Shown one piece after another: positions 32,464 through 39,890 of a stretch of DNA of 44,015 nt. The DNA is from Ruminococcaceae bacterium UBA7080. GTDB taxonomy: Bacteria; Bacillota; Clostridia; Oscillospirales; Acutalibacteraceae. The position numbers were made by a program, and so were the translations under genes. Positions within the stretch are counted from its first letter, which is position 1. Each line of letters starts with the position of its first letter. The stretch spans positions 1-44,015 of the forward strand of contig DKZG01000005.1 of assembly GCA_002493595.1 (NCBI GenBank). The letters are read 5' to 3'. Below the pieces are notes generated by a model. It was given only the letters and a program-made list of their open reading frames with translations, was not told where the DNA came from and made no database searches.

Positions 32464-33450
32464 ATGGTAAGCAAAACAAAATTCCTTATTGATAAAAAAA
32501 CAATTCATAAGATGTTTGAACAAGCAGGAATCAACGGCATAGTCAAAATCATGCCTCTCGGCAACGGTGAATTCAATGCCGTTTACGAGGTTGTTGCAAA
32601 CAGAAATTATGTTTTAAAAATTGCCCCTAAAACGGATTTTCCGATTTTAACCTATGAAAAGAATATGATAAAGTCAGAGGTATACTGGTATGATATGATA
32701 AGTAAGAAAACAGATATCAAGGTACCTGAGGTATATTATACAGATTTTTCAAAAAAACTCATACCAGCTGACTGGTTTATTATGGAAAAGCTTGAAGGCA
32801 AGCAGCGAAATCAAATAAAACTTGATAAAGACACCATTACAAAAGAAACTGCAAACATGATTGCCCAGATTCATAAAATCCACAATAACAAATTCGGCTA
32901 CATTCAAAATGAGCTTTTTGACAACTGGTACGATGCACTGAAAAGCATGATTGAAAATCTTATACAGGATGCACAGCGTATGGGCAAAAAAACAAAAAAC
33001 GGGAAAAGACTTTCGGCATATGCCGACAAGTATAAGGATATTCTTCTTAACGTCCCCTGCTGTATGGTTAATTATGATTTATGGGATCCAAATGTTTTAT
33101 GCACCTTTGATAAAAAGGGAAAAATAGAATTTTCATGGATTGACCCTGAACGAAGTTTCTGGGGCGACAGAATTTTTGATTTTGTGTGTCTCGAAAATCC
33201 AATTGATTTTATAAATAATAAAACAGACTCTATACAGCATTATAACGCTGCAGCCGAATGTCCTGTTGAAATAAACAGAGAAACGGAAATTCGATTTGCC
33301 TTTGCTATTGGGCTTCTTGCGCTCATACAGGAGGTTGAGAAGTATTACCGATACACACCGCGTCATTTTGGCTGGTGGAGAAATGTGTACGGACATATGA
33401 TTTATTATAAGTCTGCTTTTAAGGTATTACGCAATACACAAAATAATTAA
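32464..33450 (+). CDS. Aminoglycoside phosphotransferase (APH)-fold kinase
   Basis: The 328-aa kinase-like protein has an N-lobe (LGNGEFNAVYEVVANRNYVLKIAP, about 37-60, with the ATP-binding Lys) and an MEKLEG hinge. Its catalytic loop is VNYDLWDPNVL (about 202-212), followed by WIDPERSFWGDRIFDF with the metal-binding Asp. The usual HGD of the loop is NYD here; the catalytic Asp and the following Asn are kept. The substrate could be a sugar, amino alcohol or antibiotic. It starts four bases after DUF523 with a weak ribosome site, probably coupled. It need not be a resistance gene. Confidence 0.8.
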   Translation: MVSKTKFLIDKKTIHKMFEQAGINGIVKIMPLGNGEFNAVYEVVANRNYVLKIAPKTDFPILTYEKNMIKSEVYWYDMISKKTDIKVPEVYYTDFSKKLIPADWFIMEKLEGKQRNQIKLDKDTITKETANMIAQIHKIHNNKFGYIQNELFDNWYDALKSMIENLIQDAQRMGKKTKNGKRLSAYADKYKDILLNVPCCMVNYDLWDPNVLCTFDKKGKIEFSWIDPERSFWGDRIFDFVCLENPIDFINNKTDSIQHYNAAAECPVEINRETEIRFAFAIGLLALIQEVEKYYRYTPRHFGWWRNVYGHMIYYKSAFKVLRNTQNN

Positions 33451-33516
33451 AACAGAATTAATACAAAATCCTCCCGCGTTGCACATTCAATAAAGAGGAT
33501 ACGTTTTTTGCTGCTT

Positions 33517-33549
33517 ATAAGAGGACATTTTAATTAAATGCCCTCTTAT
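33517..33549 (+). terminator. Terminator-like hairpin between convergent kinase and AraC fragment genes
   Basis: ATAAGAGGACATTT pairs with AAATGCCCTCTTAT (one mismatch, loop TAATT) and is followed by a T-rich TCTATTTCC. A longer T-run is missing, so strength is uncertain. Confidence 0.4.
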
Positions 33550-33550
33550 T

Positions 33551-33946
33551 CTATTTCCTATATTCTTTTGGTGTTTTTCCAAACCATTTATGAAATGTTT
33601 CAGTATAATAACTGCTGCCTGTGTATCCGACAGATAAAGCAATTTCGGTTATAGACATATCTGTATTTTTCAGCAATTCAACACTTTTATTAAGTCTATA
33701 TTGATTAAGATATGCATTTGGCGTTTCACCAATATATCTTTTGAATAATTTACAGCATTTACTTTCTCCGATCAGACCGGCAGAAGATATATCTGCAAGT
33801 GAAATTTTATCAGTATAGTTTTGTTGTATAAATCCAAGCATATTTTTAATAATCGTTAAATCAGAATTTTGAGCTTTTATTTCTTCATTTAATGGAATGT
33901 TTTCATAAAGTAATGCCCATAGATTGGTGAAAAGGCCCTGTACCAA
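33551..33946 (-). pseudogene. AraC-family regulator fragment (C-terminal DNA-binding domain, N-terminus lost)
   Basis: The 131 codons encode a complete AraC HTH pair: IKNMLGFIQQNYTDKISLADIS, the first HTH to CCKLFKRYIGETPNAYLNQYRLNKSVELL, then ITEIALSVGYTGSSYYTETFHKWFGKTPKEYRK. Full-length family members have another 150 or so residues of sensor domain. The frame is open upstream to 34057 and reads like more AraC linker (ARINGLRIG, DTAPLLVQG), then stops. The TTG at 33946 has no ribosome site. I therefore read it as a 5'-truncated gene whose head was lost next to the acetyltransferase. A short functional HTH protein is not excluded. Confidence 0.65.
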
Positions 33947-34117
33947 CAGCGGTGCGGTGTCAGGACTGTTTTTACCGATTCTTAGTCCATTAATCCTTGC
34001 CGTATACTTTATTGTGAATTTGGATGAAATTGTGAAACTGCCGGCAGTGTATCGGCATTATATAAAATATAAATGGGTTAAAGATTTAACTCTGAAAGGC
34101 AAAACGGAGGAATAAAA

Positions 34118-34780
34118 ATGTATAATAATATCAGTGATTGGGATCGCATGATTGAGGGAAAACTTTACAATTCGGCAAGTAAGGATATTTTTAAACAGCA
34201 CGCCCTTGGACTTACAAGATGCGATCGCTTTAATAAAATTGCTGTATGGAGATTTAAAACAAAACAGCGTGCATTGGAAAAATTAATTCCCTCTGCAAAG
34301 GATAAAGATTTCGCTGTATTTGCACCGTTTTACTGCGAATACGGTGTAAATATTCATGTCGGAGAAGGCTGTTTTGTAAATTATAACTGCACCTTTCTTG
34401 ATGTGGCACCCATTACTCTGGGCAACGGAGTTTGGATTGGTGCTAATGTAACACTTGCAACTCCAAATCATCCGTTTATAGCTGAGGAACGATTACCGGC
34501 TGATTATCCTGATGGCAAGCACGATCTCGAGTACGCTGCACCTATAACAATCAAAGACGAATGTTGGATATGCTCAAGTGCAACAATCTGCGGTGGTGTA
34601 ACCATAGGCGAAAAAAGTATTGTTGCCGCCGGTGCCGTTGTAAATAAGGATGTTCCGCCTAACAGTATTGTGGCAGGTGTACCTGCAAGGGTTATGCGTA
34701 AAATTGATGAGGGCGACCGTATGAATGTGTGGGAAACATATGTGAAGAATGAAATGCCTGCTTCTGCACGAAAAAAGTAA
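34118..34780 (+). CDS. Maltose/galactoside O-acetyltransferase family (left-handed beta-helix)
   Basis: The 220-aa protein has the N-terminal Mac domain (DRMIEGKLYNSASKDIFKQHALG), then hexapeptide repeats: VNIHVGEGCFVNYNCTFLDVAPITLGNGVWIGANVTLATPNHPF with the catalytic His at about 117, and ITIKDECWICSSATICGGVTIGEKSIVAAGAVVNKDVPPNSIVAGVPARVMR. It transfers acetyl from acetyl-CoA to a sugar hydroxyl. CGGAGGAAT lies before the ATG. The bases just upstream encode a short orphan peptide tail ending in the ribosome site. Confidence 0.92.
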   Translation: MYNNISDWDRMIEGKLYNSASKDIFKQHALGLTRCDRFNKIAVWRFKTKQRALEKLIPSAKDKDFAVFAPFYCEYGVNIHVGEGCFVNYNCTFLDVAPITLGNGVWIGANVTLATPNHPFIAEERLPADYPDGKHDLEYAAPITIKDECWICSSATICGGVTIGEKSIVAAGAVVNKDVPPNSIVAGVPARVMRKIDEGDRMNVWETYVKNEMPASARKK

Positions 34781-35122
34781 TATGACAATTTCGGGTTATT
34801 TCAAATACAACGAAAAATTATAAACCACCTAACAAATACCTATTCAGATTAGAGTGATGAAGCTCTGTGAATATTGGAATATAGAACGAAATATATGTTA
34901 ATGTTTTTTATTCGGCATGAACAGTACCAATTCCAAAAGAAATATCTGAACACAAAAAGAAAAAACAGCATAGAAAACTATGCTGTACCAATCAGACTGC
35001 ACCTTGGGATAGCCGAACCTGCCCCAAAATACAGAATTAAAACAAATTTATGAAGTTTTCGCTGTTGCCTACTCTCTCTTTTCTGAGCAATCGGGGGGTA
35101 AACCTTGCGGAATTTTTCATTC
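34781..35122. other. Intergenic region between acetyltransferase and mnmA
   Basis: About 340 bases between convergent genes. Apart from the hairpin at 34965-34986 I see no gene, RNA or repeat. Confidence 0.4.
34965..34986 (-). terminator. Terminator of nadA-mnmA
   Basis: ACAGCATAG, loop of four, CTATGCTGT. On the minus strand it is followed by TTTTTCTTTTT. It lies about 137 bases past the mnmA stop. Confidence 0.75.
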
Positions 35123-36187
35123 TCATATTATTGTGCCGCCGCCTAAAACAGTATCTCCATTATATAAAACAGCAGCCTGTCCTTTTGTTATTGCTCTTTG
35201 CACTTCATCAAAAACAATTTTGACACTGTTGTTATCCAATCTGTATACAGTAGCACTCTGTTCTTTCATATTATATCTGACTCTGACTTTGCACGTGATA
35301 ACATCACCGGGCTTGGGAATAAGCCAGTTAAAATCCGATGCTGTCAGTTCTTTTGAAAAAAGTTCTTCATTGCTGCAAAGCGTAACTGTATTCTTTTCCA
35401 TATCCTTATCACAAACATACATAGGTTTGCCAAAGGCAACCCCGAGTCCCTTACGCTGACCATTTGTGTATCTGATTATCCCCTGATGTCTGCCCAGCAC
35501 ATTGCCCTGCCGATCGACGAAATCTCCCTCAGGATATTTTTTACCCGTATAACGTTCAATAAAGGCAGCATAATCCCCATCTGCAACAAAACAAATATCC
35601 TGACTGTCCTTCTTTCGGGCATTGATAAAACCCTGTTTCTCGGCTATAGTTCTTATATCTGATTTCGAATACTCGCCAAGAGGAAAAAGAATATGACTCA
35701 GCTGTCCTTGCGTTAAAGAATAGAGTACATAGCTTTGGTCCTTAGTTTGGTCAACAGCCTTCTTTAAATAAAACCAGCCTTTATCCTCCATTACTCTTGC
35801 ATAGTGCCCTGTAACAACATAATCAAATTGAAGCTCCTGCATTCGCTGAAAAAGCTTTTCAAACTTAAGATATCTGTTACAGTCAATACAGGGATTGGGT
35901 GTAGCCCCCTGCTCATAAGTTGCAATAAATTTATTAATGACCTTTTCTTTAAAATCGCCCTTAAAATTCAGCACATAATGCGGCATATTCAGCCGGCTTG
36001 CAACAGAGCGTGCATCCTCAATATCATCAAGTGAACAGCAAGATGCATCACTGTTTAAAGCAATATTCTCTTCATCATAAAGCTTCATTGTTGCACCAAC
36101 GCAATCAAAACCTTTTTCTTTCATTAAAAAAGCAGCAACGCTGGAATCAACGCCACCGCTCATTGCGATCATTGCTTTTTTTATCAT
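35123..36187 (-). CDS. mnmA: tRNA-specific 2-thiouridylase MnmA
   Basis: The 354-aa protein has the PP-loop SGGVDSS (10-16) and CCSLDDIEDARSVASRL, typical of MnmA. The nucleophile Cys is in TPNPCIDCN (Cys100) and the persulfide Cys is in SQDICFV (Cys199). A C-terminal beta domain (RYTNGQRKGLGVAFGKPMYV, VLGGGTI) follows. It adds sulfur to U34 of Lys, Glu and Gln tRNAs. It starts nine bases after nadA in the same unit; no cysteine desulfurase is nearby. Confidence 0.97.
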   Translation of the reverse strand: MIKKAMIAMSGGVDSSVAAFLMKEKGFDCVGATMKLYDEENIALNSDASCCSLDDIEDARSVASRLNMPHYVLNFKGDFKEKVINKFIATYEQGATPNPCIDCNRYLKFEKLFQRMQELQFDYVVTGHYARVMEDKGWFYLKKAVDQTKDQSYVLYSLTQGQLSHILFPLGEYSKSDIRTIAEKQGFINARKKDSQDICFVADGDYAAFIERYTGKKYPEGDFVDRQGNVLGRHQGIIRYTNGQRKGLGVAFGKPMYVCDKDMEKNTVTLCSNEELFSKELTASDFNWLIPKPGDVITCKVRVRYNMKEQSATVYRLDNNSVKIVFDEVQRAITKGQAAVLYNGDTVLGGGTII

Positions 36188-36196
36188 ACTTTCCGC

Positions 36197-37108
36197 CTAA
36201 CCCAATCTGATCATTTCATCTATACAGCTTTTAGCACCTTTATAGATTTCCTCATCAAGTATAATTTCCTCACCGAATTCGCCTTTGCAGCAGTTAAGCA
36301 CATCAACAAGCGTAGTCGCTTTCATATTATGACAAATACAGTCTTTTGAAAGCGGATAGAATTTTTTATCCGCACAAGCAAGCTGAAGATGGGTAACAAT
36401 ACTGTTTTCAGTCGCGATAATAAACGCATTTGCATCACTGTTTTTGGCATAATTCATAATACCTGTAGTTGAACCGACATAATCAGCCAGAGAAACCACT
36501 TCAGGTCTGCATTCAGGATGAACAAGAACAAGTGCATCCGGATGCAGCTGTTTAGCCTTAATCACATCCTCAGCACACATTTGAGCATGAGTCGGACAAC
36601 ATCCGTTTAAAAGCTTAAAATTCTTTTCAGGCATCTGCTTTGCAATCCAATCGCCGAGATTGCAATCGGGTATAAACAGAATATTACTATTGTCAATTTT
36701 TTTGCAAATTTCAAGTGCAGATGACGATGTGACACAAACATCACATATCGTTTTAAGCTCACTTGTCGTGTTAATATATGCAACAACAGTATAATCAGGA
36801 TACTGTTCTTTAACCTCAGAAACATACTCTTTGCTAAGCATTTCAGCCATAGGACAGCCTGCATCAGGATTTGAAAGAATCACTCTTTTATCCGGTGAAA
36901 GAATTTTTACGGTTTCCGCCATAAAGCGAACACCGCACATAATCACGGTCTTGTTCTTTACCTTTGATGCTTCAACGGAAAGCGCAAAAGAGTCGCCTGC
37001 AAAATCAGCAACCTCGAGTATTTCCGGTGACTGATAGCAATGTGCTAATATGCAAATATCCTTTTCCTTTTTTAGCCTGATAATTTCCTGCTGAATATCT
37101 TTAATCAT
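36197..37108 (-). CDS. nadA: Quinolinate synthase A
   Basis: The approximately 303-aa protein condenses iminoaspartate with dihydroxyacetone phosphate to make quinolinate for NAD synthesis. ILAHCYQSPEILEVADFAGDS opens the domain. The three [4Fe-4S] ligands fall in GCPMAE, NGCCPTH and CICHNMK (residues 85, 171 and 259 from this start). The start at 37108 (MIKDIQQ) has GGAG nine bases upstream; an ATG at 37114 is only three bases from it. nadB and nadC are not adjacent, which is unusual; the partner here is mnmA. Confidence 0.95.
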   Translation of the reverse strand: MIKDIQQEIIRLKKEKDICILAHCYQSPEILEVADFAGDSFALSVEASKVKNKTVIMCGVRFMAETVKILSPDKRVILSNPDAGCPMAEMLSKEYVSEVKEQYPDYTVVAYINTTSELKTICDVCVTSSSALEICKKIDNSNILFIPDCNLGDWIAKQMPEKNFKLLNGCCPTHAQMCAEDVIKAKQLHPDALVLVHPECRPEVVSLADYVGSTTGIMNYAKNSDANAFIIATENSIVTHLQLACADKKFYPLSKDCICHNMKATTLVDVLNCCKGEFGEEIILDEEIYKGAKSCIDEMIRLG

Positions 37109-37138
37109 TTTCATACTCTCCGCGGCAAGGACAACAGC

Positions 37139-37153
37139 ATCACAAAATGTGAT
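37139..37153 (-). promoter_or_regulatory. Operator-like palindrome in the nadA leader
   Basis: ATCACA-AAA-TGTGAT is a perfect 6-3-6 inverted repeat between the possible nadA -10 and its start codon, a usual place for a repressor site. The protein is unknown. Confidence 0.4.
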
Positions 37154-37376
37154 ATGTGCATACCAAGCCCATTATAATTCATATTTATCTATAATTCTGT
37201 ATTGAGCACTTCCGACTTTACGTGCGATACTGTTATTTTATTAATTCTACCAATATTTAATTCATTTGTAAAGTGCTGTGTAGATTTTTTCTGAATTCTG
37301 AATAAAGAAGTTTGAATTACTACTGCCTTTAACACGCTTTCTAATAAATATCGGATTTAAAGGATAGCAAATTTTA

Positions 37377-37399
37377 TTGCCTATCGTTTAGATAGGTAA
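37377..37399. repeat. 9-bp hairpin with a near-copy in the nadA/yitT interval
   Basis: TTGCCTATC and GATAGGTAA (one G-U) form a stem around GTTTA. A nearby GGATAGCAA (37362-37370) could pair instead with TTGCCTATC, so two alternative folds exist. Confidence 0.35.
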
Positions 37400-37487
37400 T
37401 GATATCATTAATTCACCGCTTTGTCAATATGCATATATATGTGATTTATCAAAATTTAAAACATTTTCTTAAATTTTTCCTTTTTGT

Positions 37488-37516
37488 ATGACAGCAAAGC
37501 AAAAAAATGTTATAAT
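37488..37516 (+). promoter_or_regulatory. Promoter of the YitT-family gene
   Basis: ATGACA (37488-37493), 17 bases and perfect TATAAT (37511-37516) with an extended TG one base upstream. It lies 29 bases before the start codon. Confidence 0.7.
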
Positions 37517-37545
37517 ACATTAAATTAATTAAACAGGAAGGTTAT

Positions 37546-38451
37546 ATGAAATATTTAAAAAAATTCAAATTCAAAAATATTTTGCTGCTGATTCTAGCGG
37601 GAATTATAAATGCAGTGGGTGTTACAATTTTTCTTTCTCCCGTTAAGCTTTATGACAGCGGAATTTCAGGAACATCAATGCTTTTATCACAGGTTACTCC
37701 CGATTATCTGCCGCTTTCGATTTTTCTTATTCTACTTAACATACCCATATTTTTATTCGGACTAAAAAAACAAGGAATTGAATTTACGGTATACTCCCTG
37801 CTGACAGTTTCGGTCTATGCATTAAGTGCCTGGCTCATAACAGATGTACTGCCTATAGATGTCAGCATTGTTTCACCGCTTGCGGGCAGGGATTTATTTT
37901 TATGTGCTCTTTTCGGAGGACTTATTTCGGGAATAGGCAGCGGACTTGCAATCAGATATGGCGGAGCAATGGATGGCATTGAGGTGCTTGCGGTTATTTT
38001 TGCGAAAAAAATCGGAATTACCGTGGGAACTTTTGTTATGATTTATAATGTCATTTTGTATATCATATGCGGCATTGTTATTAAAAGCTGGATTTTGCCG
38101 CTTTATTCCATTGTTACATATGCGGCAGCATTAAAAACAATTGACTTTATTATTGAAGGATTTGACCGGTCAAAATCAGCAATGATTATTACAACCAAAG
38201 ACAAGGAAATATGCGAAAAACTGTCAAAAACCTTTGAAAACGGAATAACGGTTCTTAACGCAAAAGGTTATTATTCCGACTCGGACAAAACTATGATTTA
38301 TTTTGTTATCAATAGATTTCAAGTCGGCAAAATGCGTGAAATTGTACACAGCATAGATAAAGATGCATATATATCTATTACCGAAGTTGCAGATGTGTTT
38401 GGCGCAAAGCAAGCCAAAAGTGAAGGGAATAAAGAATACAAACCGCAATAA
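37546..38451 (+). CDS. YitT-family membrane protein (DUF161 and DUF2179)
   Basis: The 301-aa protein has five to six membrane helices in the first 200 residues (NILLLILAGIINAVGVTIFLSP, LSIFLILLNIPIFLFG, AGRDLFLCALFGGLISGIGSGLAIRYGG). Signature GGAMDGIEVLAVIFAKK is at about 140-156. A cytoplasmic DUF2179 domain begins KSAMIITTKDKEICEKL and includes GITVLNAKGYYSDSDKTMIYFVINRFQ. The function of this widespread family is not settled. AGGAAGG lies before the ATG. Confidence 0.92.
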   Translation: MKYLKKFKFKNILLLILAGIINAVGVTIFLSPVKLYDSGISGTSMLLSQVTPDYLPLSIFLILLNIPIFLFGLKKQGIEFTVYSLLTVSVYALSAWLITDVLPIDVSIVSPLAGRDLFLCALFGGLISGIGSGLAIRYGGAMDGIEVLAVIFAKKIGITVGTFVMIYNVILYIICGIVIKSWILPLYSIVTYAAALKTIDFIIEGFDRSKSAMIITTKDKEICEKLSKTFENGITVLNAKGYYSDSDKTMIYFVINRFQVGKMREIVHSIDKDAYISITEVADVFGAKQAKSEGNKEYKPQ

Positions 38452-38596
38452 AGATATATCGGCTTATAAAGCAATGTGCCTTTCAAACTGTCAATAGAGA
38501 TGGCATAACCAAACAAGAGCATAAAAAAGCAAACATGATTTGATAACAATAATAGATTGCGTTTTCAAGTTTCTGTTGATGCTGCGGCAATTTTAA

Positions 38597-38628
38597 AAGG
38601 CCTGAAATCAGTACAGATTTCAGGCCTT
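38597..38628. terminator. Terminator after the YitT-family gene
   Basis: AAGGCCTGAAATC and its perfect complement, loop AGTACA, then CTTTTATG on plus and TTTTAAAATT on minus. It could serve both yitT and read-through from dltD. Confidence 0.75.
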
Positions 38629-38765
38629 CTTTTATGCATTTTTCGTCTTAGGCTCAGTAGCAGAACCATTGTACAGCTTCCACTCCCATAATACGAAATG
38701 TCAGCTACGTTTCTTGAGGTCTGCCTGCGAACAAAATTTATTATTTAACTTTTTCTGCACACTGA

Positions 38766-38793
38766 GAGGCACATCCGTTTAACGATGTGCCTC
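38766..38793 (-). terminator. Hairpin after dltD
   Basis: GAGGCACATC and GATGTGCCTC form a perfect 10-bp stem 15 bases past the dltD stop. It lacks a T-run on the minus strand, so it may be a 3'-end stabilising hairpin rather than a classic terminator. Confidence 0.5.
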
Positions 38794-38807
38794 ATTTGGA
38801 TTCATTA

Positions 38808-39881
38808 TTAAAATTTCTTTATTTTATTAAAATCAATAAATCTTTTTTTATCCGTATTCCAAGCAGCAAAATCAGGATTATCGCGCTTATCCTCAATTAA
38901 ATCCGGATATTGTTCACTTATAAAACTGCCGATATAGTTTGTTGCTCTTTTTGCACCGTAATAATTCAAATGATTTCCCTGATCGCGAAAATCACGATTA
39001 TAATTTATTCTATAATCATCAAGTGCATTCAAATCAAGATAATCTAAATGATTATCAGCAGCATACTGCGCTACAGCATTATGCCTTGCATACGACCATG
39101 TATTCAGTGACGGTGCATTCATAATAATCAGCTTGATATTTTTCTGTTTGCAGATATCGTTTATCTTTGAAAGATAAATCAACGCTTCGTTAGGTATTTC
39201 CTCTACCGCTTTGGTATAATTCATATTGTCATTGGGCTCAAGTTTTTTTATGGTTTTATTAAAATAATACCCGTGATCAAAATTTGCGTTATCATTCAGT
39301 GCATGCTTTCTCTTATCCTTATCTTTTGAAAAGCTCAAAATCTTTTTCCATCTGTCATGAAGCAAAAAAACAGAAAAACGCTGATTAATTGCGTTAGAAA
39401 GATAATTGTCGGAAATATAAGGCAAAAAGTTTAAGTAATTTTTTTTAGCCGCTTCACCTTCAATTAAATTTGTATTCAGTTCAACACCCTCATAAAGCAT
39501 ATCTGCATCAAGCAGCAAAATTTTTGGTGACTGCCTTTTGAGCACATCCAAAAGGATATTGTAGGTCATGGATGCAGTCTGCCTAGGAGAACCGACATCA
39601 ACACAGGTATATCCCCTCTTATCCCACAGCCTCAGCGGAACAACACAGGAATACACATTGCTGTTACCCATAGCAAGAATATCAATTGAATAATCAGCTT
39701 CATTCACGTAACTGTAAGCATAGCTGAACTTGTTTTTGTATGATGTGGCATTTGATTTTGAAAATATGGTCATGGAAAACAATTCCAGCAGGATTACAAA
39801 AATCAAAATAAAGCTTATTACCTTAACAGCACTTAATATTAATTTTTTTAAATCTATTTTATCAAAAGTTATTTTATTCAT
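38808..39881 (-). CDS. dltD: DltD-like SGNH-type envelope acyltransferase
   Basis: The 357-aa protein has one N-terminal membrane helix (about 12-36), then an extracytoplasmic SGNH-like domain. The Ser motif is ILAMGNSNVYSCV (Ser74) and the closing pair FRDQGNHLNYYGAKRA (Asp and His, about 316-326). DltD takes the D-alanyl group delivered through DltB and places it on teichoic acid. The Ser motif differs from the common DltD form, so the acyl group or acceptor could differ. It is the last gene of the operon, nine bases after dltB. Confidence 0.78.
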   Translation of the reverse strand: MNKITFDKIDLKKLILSAVKVISFILIFVILLELFSMTIFSKSNATSYKNKFSYAYSYVNEADYSIDILAMGNSNVYSCVVPLRLWDKRGYTCVDVGSPRQTASMTYNILLDVLKRQSPKILLLDADMLYEGVELNTNLIEGEAAKKNYLNFLPYISDNYLSNAINQRFSVFLLHDRWKKILSFSKDKDKRKHALNDNANFDHGYYFNKTIKKLEPNDNMNYTKAVEEIPNEALIYLSKINDICKQKNIKLIIMNAPSLNTWSYARHNAVAQYAADNHLDYLDLNALDDYRINYNRDFRDQGNHLNYYGAKRATNYIGSFISEQYPDLIEDKRDNPDFAAWNTDKKRFIDFNKIKKF

Positions 39882-39890
39882 ATAAAATCC

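Larger units (their letters stand above)
37115..37487. other. Long intergenic region upstream of nadA and yitT
   Basis: About 370 bases between divergent genes, rich in inverted repeats (37139-37153 and 37377-37399). A TATAAT on the minus strand (37171-37176) could be the nadA -10 element; its -35 (CAGAAT) is poor. No gene is seen. Confidence 0.4.
38452..38807. other. Intergenic region between yitT and the dlt operon
   Basis: About 355 bases between convergent genes holding two strong hairpins (38597-38628, 38766-38793). A minus-strand stretch at about 38640-38720 translates into protein-like fragments (LWEWKLYNG, EPKTKNA) with stops, which may be debris of a lost gene. Confidence 0.4.

Noticed and set aside
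32464..33450. Antibiotic resistance gene
   Set aside because: The APH fold is shared by many sugar and amino-alcohol kinases, and nothing ties this one to an antibiotic.
33924..34115. Plus-strand 63-codon ORF before the acetyltransferase as a gene
   Set aside because: Its first part is antisense to the AraC fragment and there is no ribosome site; only the last 30 or so codons look protein-like, so it is treated as a scar.
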